NCBI GenBank assembly: GCA_035461175.1
Contig: DATHVR010000073.1
Span: 1 to 64,000, forward strand
Reading direction: 5' to 3'
Length of the DNA: 64,000 nucleotides
From: DATHVR01 sp035461175
GTDB lineage: Bacteria; Actinomycetota; Acidimicrobiia; Spongiisociales; ZC4RG35
Below, one piece after another: positions 8,193-17,009 of this stretch. A program made the translations under genes and the position numbers. The notes below the pieces were generated by a model. It ran no database searches. It worked only from the letters and a program-made list of their open reading frames with translations, and was not told where the DNA came from. Each line of letters opens with the position of its first letter. Positions within the stretch are counted from its first letter, which is position 1.

Positions 8193-11100
8193 ATGGATTC
8201 CATGTCCACGCCACGCCGTTTCGTGACCGCTACTTCGTTGTTCGATGGGCATGACGCCGCCATCAACATTTTCCGGCGGATTCTGCAGTCGCGGGGGGCG
8301 GAGGTGGTGCATCTGGGGCATAACCGGTCGGCGACCGACATCGTGGAGTCTGCGATCGAGGAGGACGCCCATGCGATTGCGGTGACCTCGTATCAGGGGG
8401 GTCACATGGAGTTCTTCCGGTTCATGTGGGATCTGTTGGTGGAGCGGGGGGCTTCGCACGTGCGTCTGTTCGGTGGGGGTGGGGGGACGATTCTGCCGTG
8501 GGAGGGCGAGGAGTTGGCGGCGTATGGGGTGACGCGGATCTATTCGCCCGATGACGGCCGGGAGATGGGTCTGGTCGGAATGGTGGATGACATGTTGTCG
8601 CGGTGCGGCTTCGAACGGGGCGAGTTGTCGGATCCGGAGGCGGTGTTGGCGGCGGCGTTCGGGGGGGAGCGGGCGGCGGTGGCGCAGTTGATCTCGGCGG
8701 CGGAGAATTTCGGGGACAAGTACGCCGATGTGTTCGAGGCGGTGGGGAATAAGGCCCGGGAGTCGGGGGCACCGGTGGTGGGTCTGGCGGGTACGGGGGG
8801 TTCGGGCAAGTCGTCGTTGACCGATGAGGTGGTGCGGCGGTTCTTGTTGGATCAAGAGGACAAGCGGGTGGCGGTGTTGTCGGTGGATCCGTCGCGTCGT
8901 CGGTCGGGGGGTGCGCTGTTGGGGGATCGGATCCGGGTGAATTCGTTGCCGCATCCTCGGGGGTATATGCGCTCGTTGGCGACCCGGGAGGCGAACCTGT
9001 CGTTGTCGCCGCATGTGGGGACGGCGATCGAGGTGTGCAAGGCGGCCGGGTTCGATCTGGTGGTGGTGGAGACGTCGGGGATCGGCCAGGCCGACACCGG
9101 GATCACCGATGTGGCGGATGTGTCGGTGTATGTGATGACGCCCGAGTACGGGGCGGCGTCGCAGTTGGAGAAGATCGACATGTTGGATTTCGCCGATCTG
9201 GTGGTGGTGAACAAGGCGGACAAGGCGGGGTGGGAGGACGCCCTGCGGGATGTCCGCAAGCAGGTGCGCCGCAACCGGGTGGCGTTCGAGGTGGAAGAGG
9301 ACGAGTTGGGGGTGTGGCCGACGATCGCGTCGGATTTCAACGACCCGGGCACCAACCGCTTCTACCTGGAACTGATGGGCAAGGTCGACGCGATTTCCGA
9401 GGCGGATTTCTCTCCGCGCCTGGATCTGGTCACCGAACGGGCGGCGAAACATCACATCGTGGCCCCGGAGCGGGCCCGGTATTTGGCCGAGATCGCCGAG
9501 ACGATCGAGGCGTATGACATCCGGGCCGAGCGGGCGGCGGCGACCGCGGAGCGGGCCTACCGGCTGGCCGGCGCCGCCACCGAGGTCGACTCCGGGGAGT
9601 TGGGAGAGCGGGCATCCGAGCTGTTGGCGGAGGTGGACCCGGAGTGGCGGGATCAGCTGGAGGGCTGGGACGACATGTTGGTGGCGTACTCGGGCGAAGA
9701 GTTGTCGTATCCGGTGCGGGAGATCAGGGTGTCGGCGCCGCTGACCCATGAGACACTGTCGGGGACGAGGGTACGGAAGGTGGCAACGCCGCGGTTGTCG
9801 TCGTGGGCGGATCGAGTGCGGTGGCTGGCCCAGGAGAATCTCCCGGGCCGTTTCCCCTACACGGCCGGGATCTATCCGCTGCGGCGAATGGCCGAGGACC
9901 CGACCCGGATGTTCGCCGGGGAGGGCCCTCCCGAACAGACCAACCGCCGCTTCCACTACCTGGCCGAGGGGATGGCGGCCAAACGCCTCTCCACCGCCTT
10001 CGACTCGGTCACCCTGTATGGGGAGGACCCCGCCGTCCGCCCCGACATCTACGGCAAGGTAGGCAACTCGGGGGTGTCGATCGCCACCCTGGACGACGCC
10101 AAGAAGCTGTATTCGGGTTTCGACCTGTCGGATCCGTCCACATCGGTGTCGATGACGATCAACGGGCCCGCCCCCACCATCCTGGCGTTCTTCCTCAACG
10201 CCGCCGTCGACCAAGCCTGCGAAAAACACATCCGCGCCAACGGACTCACCGACGAAATCGAGGAGCGGATCGCCGAGATCTACGGCGACCGGCCCCGCCC
10301 CACCTACCACGGCGACCTCCCCGACGGCCACGACGGGCTGGGTCTGATGCTGCTGGGGGTGACCGGCGACCAGGTCCTGGCCCAGGAGACGTACGACAAG
10401 ATCAGGGCCGACACCCTCGCCCGGGTGCGGGGCACCGTCCAGGCCGACATCTTGAAAGAGGACCAGGCCCAGAACACCTGCATCTTCTCGACCGAGTTCT
10501 CGTTGAAGATGATGGGCGACGTCCAGGAGTACTTCACCAACAACGGGGTCCGCAACTTCTATTCGGTGTCGATCTCGGGCTATCACATGGCCGAAGCCGG
10601 CGCCAACCCGATCACCCAGCTGGCCTTCACGCTCGCCAACGGCTTCACTTACCTCGAGTACTACCTGTCCCGGGGCCTCGCCATCGACGAGTTCGCCCCC
10701 AACCTGTCTTTCTTCTTCTCCAACGGCGTCGACGCCGAATACGCCGTCATCGGCCGGGTAGCACGCCGGATCTGGGCCAAGGCCCTCAAACACCGCTACG
10801 GCGCCAATCCCCGCTCCCAGATGCTCAAATACCACATCCAGACCTCCGGGCGGTCCCTCCACGCCCAAGAGATCTCCTTCAACGACATCCGCACCACCCT
10901 CCAGGCCCTCTACGCCATTTACGACAACTGCAATTCGCTGCACACCAACGCCTATGACGAGGCCATCACCACCCCCACCGAGGAATCGGTCCGCCGGGCG
11001 GTCGCCATCCAGCTCATCATCAACAAAGAACTCGGCCTCAACCGCAACGAGAACCCCCTCCAGGGCAGCTTCATCATCGAAGAACTCACCGACCTGGTCG

Positions 11101-11528
11101 AAGAAGCCGTCCTCACCGAATTCGGGCGCCTCTCATCGCGGGGCGGGGTGCTCGGAGCGATGGAACGCCAATACCAGCGCACCAAGATCCAAGAAGAGTC
11201 GATGCACTACGAACAGAAGAAGGAATCCGGCGAATACCCCGTCGTCGGAGTCAACACCTTCCTCTCCAAAGAGGGCTCACCCTTCCAAACCCCCGACACC
11301 CTCGTCCGGTCCACACCCGAAGCCAAAGACCGCCAGATCGCCAACCTGGCCGCCTTCAAAGACCGCAACCACGACCGCGCCCCCGACGCCCTCGAACACC
11401 TCGCCCACGCCGCCACCCACGGCCACAACACCTTCGGCGCCCTCCTCGACACCGCCAAAGTCGCCACCCTCGGCCAGATCACCCACACCCTCTACCAAGT
11501 CGGCGGCCAGTACCGCCGCAACATGTGA
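8193..11528 (+). CDS. icmF: Fused isobutyryl-CoA mutase IcmF
   Basis: Adenosylcobalamin-dependent enzyme interconverting isobutyryl-CoA and n-butyryl-CoA, fused to its own G-protein chaperone. Order: B12-binding domain (residues 1-140) with DGHD, where His20 would be the lower cobalt ligand; MeaI-type GTPase (about 195-420) with P-loop GTGGSGKSS and NKAD; linker (about 420-540); acyl-CoA mutase TIM barrel (about 540-1090). Length 1111 fits IcmF (near 1090) and not methylmalonyl-CoA mutase subunits. A DUF2277 gene follows 19 bases later. Wobble use changes sharply inside the gene: G-ending codons (GCG, GTG, TTG) dominate before about 9840, C-ending codons after. Substrate choice between IcmF relatives is inferred from architecture. 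Confidence 0.95.
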   Translation: MDSMSTPRRFVTATSLFDGHDAAINIFRRILQSRGAEVVHLGHNRSATDIVESAIEEDAHAIAVTSYQGGHMEFFRFMWDLLVERGASHVRLFGGGGGTILPWEGEELAAYGVTRIYSPDDGREMGLVGMVDDMLSRCGFERGELSDPEAVLAAAFGGERAAVAQLISAAENFGDKYADVFEAVGNKARESGAPVVGLAGTGGSGKSSLTDEVVRRFLLDQEDKRVAVLSVDPSRRRSGGALLGDRIRVNSLPHPRGYMRSLATREANLSLSPHVGTAIEVCKAAGFDLVVVETSGIGQADTGITDVADVSVYVMTPEYGAASQLEKIDMLDFADLVVVNKADKAGWEDALRDVRKQVRRNRVAFEVEEDELGVWPTIASDFNDPGTNRFYLELMGKVDAISEADFSPRLDLVTERAAKHHIVAPERARYLAEIAETIEAYDIRAERAAATAERAYRLAGAATEVDSGELGERASELLAEVDPEWRDQLEGWDDMLVAYSGEELSYPVREIRVSAPLTHETLSGTRVRKVATPRLSSWADRVRWLAQENLPGRFPYTAGIYPLRRMAEDPTRMFAGEGPPEQTNRRFHYLAEGMAAKRLSTAFDSVTLYGEDPAVRPDIYGKVGNSGVSIATLDDAKKLYSGFDLSDPSTSVSMTINGPAPTILAFFLNAAVDQACEKHIRANGLTDEIEERIAEIYGDRPRPTYHGDLPDGHDGLGLMLLGVTGDQVLAQETYDKIRADTLARVRGTVQADILKEDQAQNTCIFSTEFSLKMMGDVQEYFTNNGVRNFYSVSISGYHMAEAGANPITQLAFTLANGFTYLEYYLSRGLAIDEFAPNLSFFFSNGVDAEYAVIGRVARRIWAKALKHRYGANPRSQMLKYHIQTSGRSLHAQEISFNDIRTTLQALYAIYDNCNSLHTNAYDEAITTPTEESVRRAVAIQLIINKELGLNRNENPLQGSFIIEELTDLVEEAVLTEFGRLSSRGGVLGAMERQYQRTKIQEESMHYEQKKESGEYPVVGVNTFLSKEGSPFQTPDTLVRSTPEAKDRQIANLAAFKDRNHDRAPDALEHLAHAATHGHNTFGALLDTAKVATLGQITHTLYQVGGQYRRNM

Positions 11529-11547
11529 CCAACCCGGAGGTATGCAG

Positions 11548-11757
11548 ATGTGCAGGTCCATCGTTCGACTACGTGACGGCGCCGAGATCCATCCCCACGA
11601 GGACATCGAGGCGGCGGCCCGTCAGTTCGTGAGGAAGGTCTCGGGCTTCAGCCGTCCCGCGTCTCACAACCAGGAGGTCTTCGAACGTGCCGTGGCCGAG
11701 ATCACCCGATCGGTGGAACAGCTGATGGACGGCCTCGAGGTACGCGGAGCCGGCTAA
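11548..11757 (+). CDS. DUF2277 family protein
   Basis: Small 69-residue protein beginning MCRSIVRLRDG and containing AARQFVRKVSGFSRP, the hallmark of DUF2277. No function is known for the family; it is all-helical with no membrane segment. ATG 11548 was chosen over 11542 because GGAGG at 11536-11540 is then 7 bases away and family members start MCR. It sits 19 bases behind icmF, surely on the same transcript, which invites a link to cobalamin or acyl-CoA metabolism, but this is only positional. Confidence 0.85.
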   Translation: MCRSIVRLRDGAEIHPHEDIEAAARQFVRKVSGFSRPASHNQEVFERAVAEITRSVEQLMDGLEVRGAG

Positions 11758-11784
11758 ACCCTCCCATAAACGGCGACATCTGGG

Positions 11785-12813
11785 ATGATGTGGGACGACT
11801 CCCCGTCACCTCTCCCTATGACAGACCAAACGCGCCTGATCGAACAACCTCCTCCTTCCCGTCGCCGCCGCATGAGCCGGGGCCAGCGCTGGATCATCCG
11901 GATTCTCGTGATCCTGGTTCTAGTGGCAGCCCTGGCCGTGGGGGCCGTCTTCTTCGCCGACTTCCGGATGGGAAGCACCGGGCCCCTGGGCAGTCTGTCC
12001 GGAGGGGAACCGACGTTCCTCGTGGTCGGCAGCGACTCGCGCGAGAACCTGCCCGACGACCTCGAGGGCAAGTTCGGCGACTTCGGCGGGGAGAGGGCCG
12101 ATGTCATCATCTTGATGCAGGTGGTCGACGACACGGTCCAGTTGCTGTCGATCCCGCGTGATCTCAAGGTCGAGATCCCGGGACACGGAACCAACAAGGT
12201 CAACGCCGCCTACGCCTTCGGAGGTCCTGACCTGCTGGTCGAAACGATCACCGCCGCCACCGGCATCCCGGTGGGCCACTACATGGAGGTCGACTTCGGC
12301 GGTTTTGCCGGGATCGTGGACTCCCTGGGTGGAATCGAACTCGACTTTCCCAACCCGGCTCGCGACGTCAAGTCGGGATTGATGGTGGAGGAACCGGGAA
12401 CCCAGGTCGTCGACGGTGCCACCGCGCTCGCCTATGCCCGCTCGCGCACCTACGAAGAGTTGATCGACGGGAGCTGGCAATCGACATCCGGCGGGGACAT
12501 TGCCCGCACCGGACGCCAGCGCGAGGTCCTCCTCGAGATCCTGGGGAAGGCGTCGAGCCCCTCCGGCATCATCCGCAGCCCGATGGTGGTCAACCAGGTC
12601 ACCGGCAACCTCACGGTGGACGAATCGGTGACTCCCATGCTCCTCGCCCGCACCGCCTGGGGTTTTCGCTCCGCCGGCTCCACTCAGGCCGTAACCCTGC
12701 CGGTCGTGGGCAGCACCGAGGGCGGCGTCTCCTACGTCGTGCGGTCCGAGCCCGGCGCCACGGAGGTGCTGGAGGCGTTCGCCGCCGGACGCCGCCTGCC
12801 CGAAGGCGACTGA
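11785..12813 (+). CDS. LytR-CpsA-Psr (LCP) family cell-wall ligase
   Basis: Membrane-anchored enzyme expected to transfer glycopolymers (such as arabinogalactan-like or teichoic-type polymers) from lipid carriers to peptidoglycan. A basic stretch RRRRMSRGQR precedes one transmembrane helix (about residues 36-58), followed by the extracellular LCP domain: VGSDSRENL, ADVIILMQV, the arginine-bearing SIPRDLKVEIPGHGTNKVNAAYAFGG, and the VDFGGFAGIVDSLGGI stretch. Later arginines in YARSRTYE and RTGRQREVL fit pyrophosphate binding. Start uncertain: ATG 11785 lies close behind a possible TAAACG -10 box, while ATG 11818 (MTDQTRL) is an alternative. It abuts the convergent lipoprotein gene. Confidence 0.9.
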   Translation: MMWDDSPSPLPMTDQTRLIEQPPPSRRRRMSRGQRWIIRILVILVLVAALAVGAVFFADFRMGSTGPLGSLSGGEPTFLVVGSDSRENLPDDLEGKFGDFGGERADVIILMQVVDDTVQLLSIPRDLKVEIPGHGTNKVNAAYAFGGPDLLVETITAATGIPVGHYMEVDFGGFAGIVDSLGGIELDFPNPARDVKSGLMVEEPGTQVVDGATALAYARSRTYEELIDGSWQSTSGGDIARTGRQREVLLEILGKASSPSGIIRSPMVVNQVTGNLTVDESVTPMLLARTAWGFRSAGSTQAVTLPVVGSTEGGVSYVVRSEPGATEVLEAFAAGRRLPEGD

Positions 12814-13242
12814 TCACCCCGGCTGCTGGGCTTCGAGCTGGCGGATCACCTCGGTGACGAGGTCGTCACCGGCGGCACTATCCGGTGAGAGATTGCGCAG
12901 CCTGTCCAGCGTGTCCACCCGCTGGGCGACGGCGTTGCAGCCCAGGCGGCGGGAAACCTCCCAGTAGGCCGTGCTACTGATCACGTCCACCCGCTCGGCG
13001 AGCTCAGCGGCGGGGACCCGGCCCCCGCTAGCCTCGGCCATGGCGTCGAGGTCCTCAGCCGCCTCCCGCACGACAGCCACGAAAGTGTCGCTCAGGGTGT
13101 CGCAGTTGCGTAGATCGTCGAGAGTGGCCTCCAGGTCGAAGCCGGCCCCGATCTCGTCCGGAAGACTCACCGACACGCCACCACATGCCCCCAGGGTCAG
13201 GAGAAGGGAAAGCGCGGCGAATCGAGTGACTGAGCGATGCAT
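12814..13242 (-). CDS. Small lipoprotein of unknown function
   Basis: A 142-residue secreted lipoprotein. The N terminus has a basic start (MHRSVTR), a hydrophobic core and the lipobox LGAC with Cys20 as lipidation site. The mature part is helical and acidic and carries two more cysteines (NCDTL and LGCNAV), which could form a disulfide. I do not recognise a family. ATG 13242 is supported by a leaderless -10 box. Its stop abuts the stop of the LCP gene, tail to tail with no gap. Confidence 0.75.
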   Translation of the reverse strand: MHRSVTRFAALSLLLTLGACGGVSVSLPDEIGAGFDLEATLDDLRNCDTLSDTFVAVVREAAEDLDAMAEASGGRVPAAELAERVDVISSTAYWEVSRRLGCNAVAQRVDTLDRLRNLSPDSAAGDDLVTEVIRQLEAQQPG

Positions 13243-13248
13243 CCCGGC

Positions 13249-13254
13249 ACAATA
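13249..13254 (-). promoter_or_regulatory. -10 box of lipoprotein gene, leaderless type
   Basis: TATTGT on the minus strand, 6 bases before the ATG at 13242. Confidence 0.45.
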
Positions 13255-13309
13255 CCCATCGTGGAGTACAGGGGGGTAGGAGGAGTTCTAAGCCCTCGAT
13301 CCCGCCCGG

Positions 13310-13315
13310 TACCCT
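13310..13315 (+). promoter_or_regulatory. -10 box of valS
   Basis: TACCCT, 9 bases before ATG 13325; a leader of only about two or three bases is predicted. Confidence 0.4.
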
Positions 13316-13324
13316 GCTGTTGAT

Positions 13325-15853
13325 ATGAGAGACGTTCCCAACAAGCCCTCCATCGACGGCCTGGAGGCGAAGTGGAGCCGCCGCTGGGAAGAGGACGGCA
13401 TCTACCGCTTCCCGCCCGGGGCCGACCGCAGCCAGGTGTACGCCATCGACACGCCCCCGCCCACGGTGTCCGGCTCCCTGCACATGGGAACCGTCTTCGG
13501 GTATGCCCAGACCGATGCCGTCGCCCGGTATCAACGAATGCGGGGCAAGGCCGTCTTCTACCCGATGGGGTGGGACGACAACGGCTTACCCACCGAGCGA
13601 CGGGTCCAGGCCTACTACGGGGTCACCTGCGACCCCTCCCTGCCCTACGCCCCCGACTTCGAAGCCCCGGCCGAGGCCGCCGATCCGCCGGTGCCGATCT
13701 CGCGCCGGAACTTCATCGAACTGTGCCACCTGCTCACGGACGTGGACGAGAAGGCCTACGAGGACCTGTTCCGAACCCTCGGACTCTCGGTCGACTGGGA
13801 CCATCTCTACACCACGATCTCCACCGAGGCCCAGGAGATCAGCCAGCGCGCCTTCCTGCGCAACCTGGAAAGAGGAGAGGCGTATACCCAGGAGGCGCCC
13901 GTCCTGTGGGACACCGACTTCCAGACCGCCGTCGCCCAGGCCGAGCTCGAGGACCGGGAACGAACCGGGGCATACCACCGGATCTCCTTCCACCGTCCGG
14001 ACGGCGAACCGGTCCACATCGAGACCACCAGGCCCGAGCTGATTTGTTCGTGCGTGGCCCTGGTCGCCCATCCCGACGACGAGCGCTACCGCGATCTGGT
14101 AGGTACCACGGTCACCACCCCCGTCTTCGGCGTGGAGGTTCCGGTGGTGGCGCACCACCTCGCCGAGCCCGAAAAGGGGAGCGGCATCGCCATGATCTGC
14201 ACCTTCGGCGACACCACCGACGTCACGTGGTGGCGTGAGCTCGATCTCGACACTCGCGCCGTGGTGGGCCGCGACGGCCGCTTCCAGGAGGAGGTCCCGC
14301 CCTGGATCACCACCGAGGCGGGACGGGACGCCTACGCCGGGCTGGCCGGCAAGTTCTCCAACCAGGCTCGCCGGGCGATGGTGGAGCTTCTGGAAGTCTC
14401 CGGCGATCTCGACGGACAGCCCCGCCGGGTCACCCACGCCGTCAAGTTCTACGAAAAGGGCGACCGGCCGCTGGAGATCGTCACTAGCCGGCAGTGGTAC
14501 ATCCGCAATGGCGGACGCGACGCCGAGCTCCAGAAAGAGCTGCTGGAACTGGGGGAGAGGCTGGAATGGGTTCCGGGCTACATGGGGGTGCGGTACCGCC
14601 ACTGGGTCGAGGGCCTCGCCGGCGATTGGCTGATCTCTCGCCAGAGGTTCTTCGGGGTCCCGATCCCGCTCTGGTACCGGCTCTCGGAGGCCGGGGAACC
14701 CGATTACGACGACCCGATCATTCCCGACATGGCGAGCCTTCCCGTCGACCCCGGTTCCGACGCCCCGCCGGGCTACTCCGCCGACCAGCGGGGAGTCCCG
14801 GGCGGCTTCGTCGGCGATCACGACGTGTTCGACACCTGGGCCACCTCGTCCCTCACGCCGCTCATCGCCGGAAAGTGGGGCAAGGACGATGAACTCTTCG
14901 CCTCGGTCTTTCCGATGGACCAGCGCCCCCAGGGCCATGAGATCATCCGGACCTGGTTGTTCGCGACGGTGGTCCGATCCCACCACGAGTTCGGCGAACT
15001 GCCGTGGCGTCGGGCCACGATCAACGGTTGGATCCTCGATCCCGACCGCAAGAAGATGTCGAAGTCGCGGGGCAACGTAATCACGCCGGCAGCCCTGTTC
15101 GAGGAGCACGGGGCGGACGGGGTGCGCTATTGGGCCACTTCGGCCCGGCCGGGTGCGGACACGGCCTATGACGAAGGGCAGATGAAGATCGGGCGGCGGC
15201 TGGCCATCAAGATCCTCAACGCCTCCCGCTTCGTCCTCGGCTTCGGTGACGACGTCGGCTCCGAGGCGATCTCCCTACCTCTCGACCGGGCGATGCTGGC
15301 CCGGCTGGAGCAGGTGATCGGCGACGCCGCCGCCGCCTTCGAGCAGTTCGACTACGCCCGTGCCCTCGACGTGGCCGAGTCGGCCTTCTGGTCGTGGACC
15401 GACGACTACCTGGAGCTGGTCAAGGGGCGCGCCTACGGAGAGGGGAACGAAGCCGCCTCAGCCCAGGCCGCGCTCCACCTATCACTGTCGGTCTTCCTCC
15501 GGCTCTTCGCTCCGTTTCTCCCTTACGTCACCGAGGAGGCCTGGAGCTGGTGGCAGGCGGGCTCCGTCCATCGCAGCGACTGGCCCAGCACAGCCGAGCT
15601 GGCCGACCTCACCGGCGATGCGGCCGTGCTCGACACCACCGCCGCCGTGCTCTCGGGAGTGCGCCGGGCCAAGTCCGACGCCAAGGTGTCGATGCGGACG
15701 CCCGTGACGGCCCTGACTGTCACCGCTCCCGATGCCCAGGCAGAGGCCCTTCGTCAGGCCGCCTCCGACCTTTTGGACGCCGCCAAGGCCGAGTCGATCT
15801 CCTACCGCAGCGGCGAGTTCGCCGTAGAAGCCCAGGTAGCCGACCCCGCCTGA
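13325..15853 (+). CDS. valS: Valyl-tRNA synthetase
   Basis: Class I aminoacyl-tRNA synthetase charging tRNA-Val, with editing of misactivated threonine. The Rossmann core has PPPTVSGSLHMGT (HIGH-type motif HMGT near residue 55) and GWDDNGLPTERRVQ; the CP1 editing domain covers about residues 185-370 (ETTRPELICSCVALVAHP); the catalytic loop motif is DRKKMSKSRGN near residue 580; anticodon-binding helices fill residues 640-790. At 842 residues it is slightly shorter than E. coli ValS (951), with a reduced C-terminal coiled coil. Nothing resembling a T-box leader fits in the short upstream space. Confidence 0.95.
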   Translation: MRDVPNKPSIDGLEAKWSRRWEEDGIYRFPPGADRSQVYAIDTPPPTVSGSLHMGTVFGYAQTDAVARYQRMRGKAVFYPMGWDDNGLPTERRVQAYYGVTCDPSLPYAPDFEAPAEAADPPVPISRRNFIELCHLLTDVDEKAYEDLFRTLGLSVDWDHLYTTISTEAQEISQRAFLRNLERGEAYTQEAPVLWDTDFQTAVAQAELEDRERTGAYHRISFHRPDGEPVHIETTRPELICSCVALVAHPDDERYRDLVGTTVTTPVFGVEVPVVAHHLAEPEKGSGIAMICTFGDTTDVTWWRELDLDTRAVVGRDGRFQEEVPPWITTEAGRDAYAGLAGKFSNQARRAMVELLEVSGDLDGQPRRVTHAVKFYEKGDRPLEIVTSRQWYIRNGGRDAELQKELLELGERLEWVPGYMGVRYRHWVEGLAGDWLISRQRFFGVPIPLWYRLSEAGEPDYDDPIIPDMASLPVDPGSDAPPGYSADQRGVPGGFVGDHDVFDTWATSSLTPLIAGKWGKDDELFASVFPMDQRPQGHEIIRTWLFATVVRSHHEFGELPWRRATINGWILDPDRKKMSKSRGNVITPAALFEEHGADGVRYWATSARPGADTAYDEGQMKIGRRLAIKILNASRFVLGFGDDVGSEAISLPLDRAMLARLEQVIGDAAAAFEQFDYARALDVAESAFWSWTDDYLELVKGRAYGEGNEAASAQAALHLSLSVFLRLFAPFLPYVTEEAWSWWQAGSVHRSDWPSTAELADLTGDAAVLDTTAAVLSGVRRAKSDAKVSMRTPVTALTVTAPDAQAEALRQAASDLLDAAKAESISYRSGEFAVEAQVADPA

Positions 15854-15860
15854 GCTTTGT

Positions 15861-15877
15861 CCCCCACGAAGTGGGGA
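15861..15877 (+). terminator. Short hairpin after valS
   Basis: CCCCAC and GTGGGG arms around GAA, 10 bases after the valS stop. No U-tract, so termination strength is unclear. Confidence 0.35.
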
Positions 15878-15887
15878 AAGGTCCCTG

Positions 15888-15922
15888 CCGCCGGAGCTTG
15901 CGGAGGCGGGAGGTAGGGGCAA
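15888..15922. repeat. REP-like palindromic repeat, copy 2
   Basis: Same unit as at 2653-2688 apart from one missing base. It lies between valS and the satD promoter. Confidence 0.65.
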
Positions 15923-15969
15923 CAGTGAGAGACGGGTTTTCCCGGTCTTGTGGGCTGGTCGTTCACCAG

Positions 15970-16019
15970 ACTTGCGCTATCAGTGCAAGGGTGGGTATAC
16001 TTGCCCGAACCATGCAAGT
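15970..16019 (+). promoter_or_regulatory. Twin palindromic operators and promoter of satD operon
   Basis: Two sites with the same layout, CTTGC-N9-GCAAG, lie at 15971-15989 and 16000-16018, exactly 29 bases apart. Promoter elements TTGCGC (15972-15977) and TATACT (15996-16001) are separated by 18 bases. The first palindrome covers the -35 and the second covers the start codon region, so a dimeric regulator bound at both would block transcription. The SatD protein itself, with a C-terminal HTH, is the obvious candidate. Confidence 0.7.
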
Positions 16020-16623
16020 AGCTGCCCTGATCGGAGACGTGGTCGCCTCCCGCCAGGCGCCGGACCGGCGTCTGCTCCAGGAGCGCCTGCTGGCGATTCT
16101 AGAGCAGGAGGGAAGACGCTACGGCGTCTCCCTCGACCTCACCCTCGGCGACGAGTTCCAGGGTCGCTATCCATCGCTCCAGGTGGCGATTTCGGCCTCC
16201 TGGTTCCTGCATGTGGCCGCCATCGGCGTGGCCCAACTCCGGATCGGGATCGGCTGGGGCGAACTGATGGTCGAGGGGTCGGAGGAGACCCCGTTCGGCC
16301 AGGACGGCCCGGCGTGGTGGCAGGCACGGGAAACGGTGGAAGCCGTGGAAGAATCGTCACACCCGGTTCGTACGCTGGTAGCGACCGCCACCTCCTGGGA
16401 CATGTTCTTCAACTCATATCTGCGTCTGCGCGATTCGCATCTCGAGGGTCTCGACGAGGTCGATTCCCGGATTCTGCTCGGCCTGGTCGAGGGCGAGACG
16501 CAGCGATCCCTGGCCGAGCGCCTCGACCTCCACGAGAGCTCGATCAGCCGCCGTGTCCGCCGCCACCTGCTGACGACCCTGATCGAGACCACGGTCCCCG
16601 AGATCCCCGGGTTCGGATCGTGA
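16012..16623 (+). CDS. SatD family protein with C-terminal HTH
   Basis: A 203-residue protein of the SatD family. The N-terminal part begins VAALIGDVVASRQAPDR and contains SLDLTLGDEFQGRY and LRIGIGWGEL, features shared by SatD proteins and reminiscent of a nucleotide-cyclase-like fold. The C terminus RSLAERLDLHESSISRRVRRH is a helix-turn-helix. Biological role is poorly known; the family was named from a streptococcal acid-tolerance locus. It overlaps the downstream DUF3307-type gene (GTGA) and is preceded by twin palindromes, which fits autoregulation. Family call is good, function open. Confidence 0.8.
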   Translation: MQVAALIGDVVASRQAPDRRLLQERLLAILEQEGRRYGVSLDLTLGDEFQGRYPSLQVAISASWFLHVAAIGVAQLRIGIGWGELMVEGSEETPFGQDGPAWWQARETVEAVEESSHPVRTLVATATSWDMFFNSYLRLRDSHLEGLDEVDSRILLGLVEGETQRSLAERLDLHESSISRRVRRHLLTTLIETTVPEIPGFGS

Positions 16624-16967
16624 ACTGGGCGATCACCGCTATCGGAGCCGCCCTCCTCACGGTGCCGGCGAACTGGTTGGTGCGCCGGCTGTTGCTGCAT
16701 ATCCGGGCGATCCCAACCGGCGGCGCCGAGGGGGCGGGTCGCTGGATCGGCATCCTCGAGCGTCTGCTCATCTTCATCCTCGTGGTGGGGGGAGAGGCGG
16801 GAGCAGCCGCCCTCGTGGCTACCGCCAAGGCGATCCTGCGTTTCCCCGAGATCTCGGGTGACGAACCCCACCTGAATGCCGAATATGTCCTGATCGGCTC
16901 CCTCGCCTCCTGGTTGCTCGCCATCGCCGTCGGATTCGGTGTCGCGGGCCTCTTGGCCGAGCTCTGA
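16620..16967 (+). CDS. DUF3307-like membrane protein, short form
   Basis: A 115-residue protein with hydrophobic segments at about 1-20, 47-70 and 90-113. The motif GRWIGILERLLIFILV followed by AKAILRFPE and AEYVLIGSLASWLLAI matches the C-terminal half of DUF3307 proteins, which are the usual partner of SatD. Here only that half is present. The start is GTG 16620, overlapping the satD stop as GTGA, so the two are translated together. Function unknown. Confidence 0.75.
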   Translation: MNWAITAIGAALLTVPANWLVRRLLLHIRAIPTGGAEGAGRWIGILERLLIFILVVGGEAGAAALVATAKAILRFPEISGDEPHLNAEYVLIGSLASWLLAIAVGFGVAGLLAEL

Positions 16968-16996
16968 GAGCGGTTCTGGCATCCCGATCGCTCCGG

Positions 16997-17002
16997 TAAC
17001 CT
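16997..17002 (+). promoter_or_regulatory. -10 box of the ychF leader transcript
   Basis: TAACCT, 7 bases before ATG 17010, the typical leaderless spacing in this window. Confidence 0.5.
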
Positions 17003-17009
17003 TTCGTCG

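Noticed and set aside
7839..10943. Very long open frame (over 1000 codons) antisense to icmF
   Set aside because: It mirrors icmF in a high-GC gene, has a repetitive Arg/Gly/His composition with no domain, and icmF itself has complete catalytic motifs.
13586..15109. 500-codon open frame antisense to valS
   Set aside because: Only low-complexity Gly/Val/Asp sequence; valS on the other strand carries all synthetase motifs.
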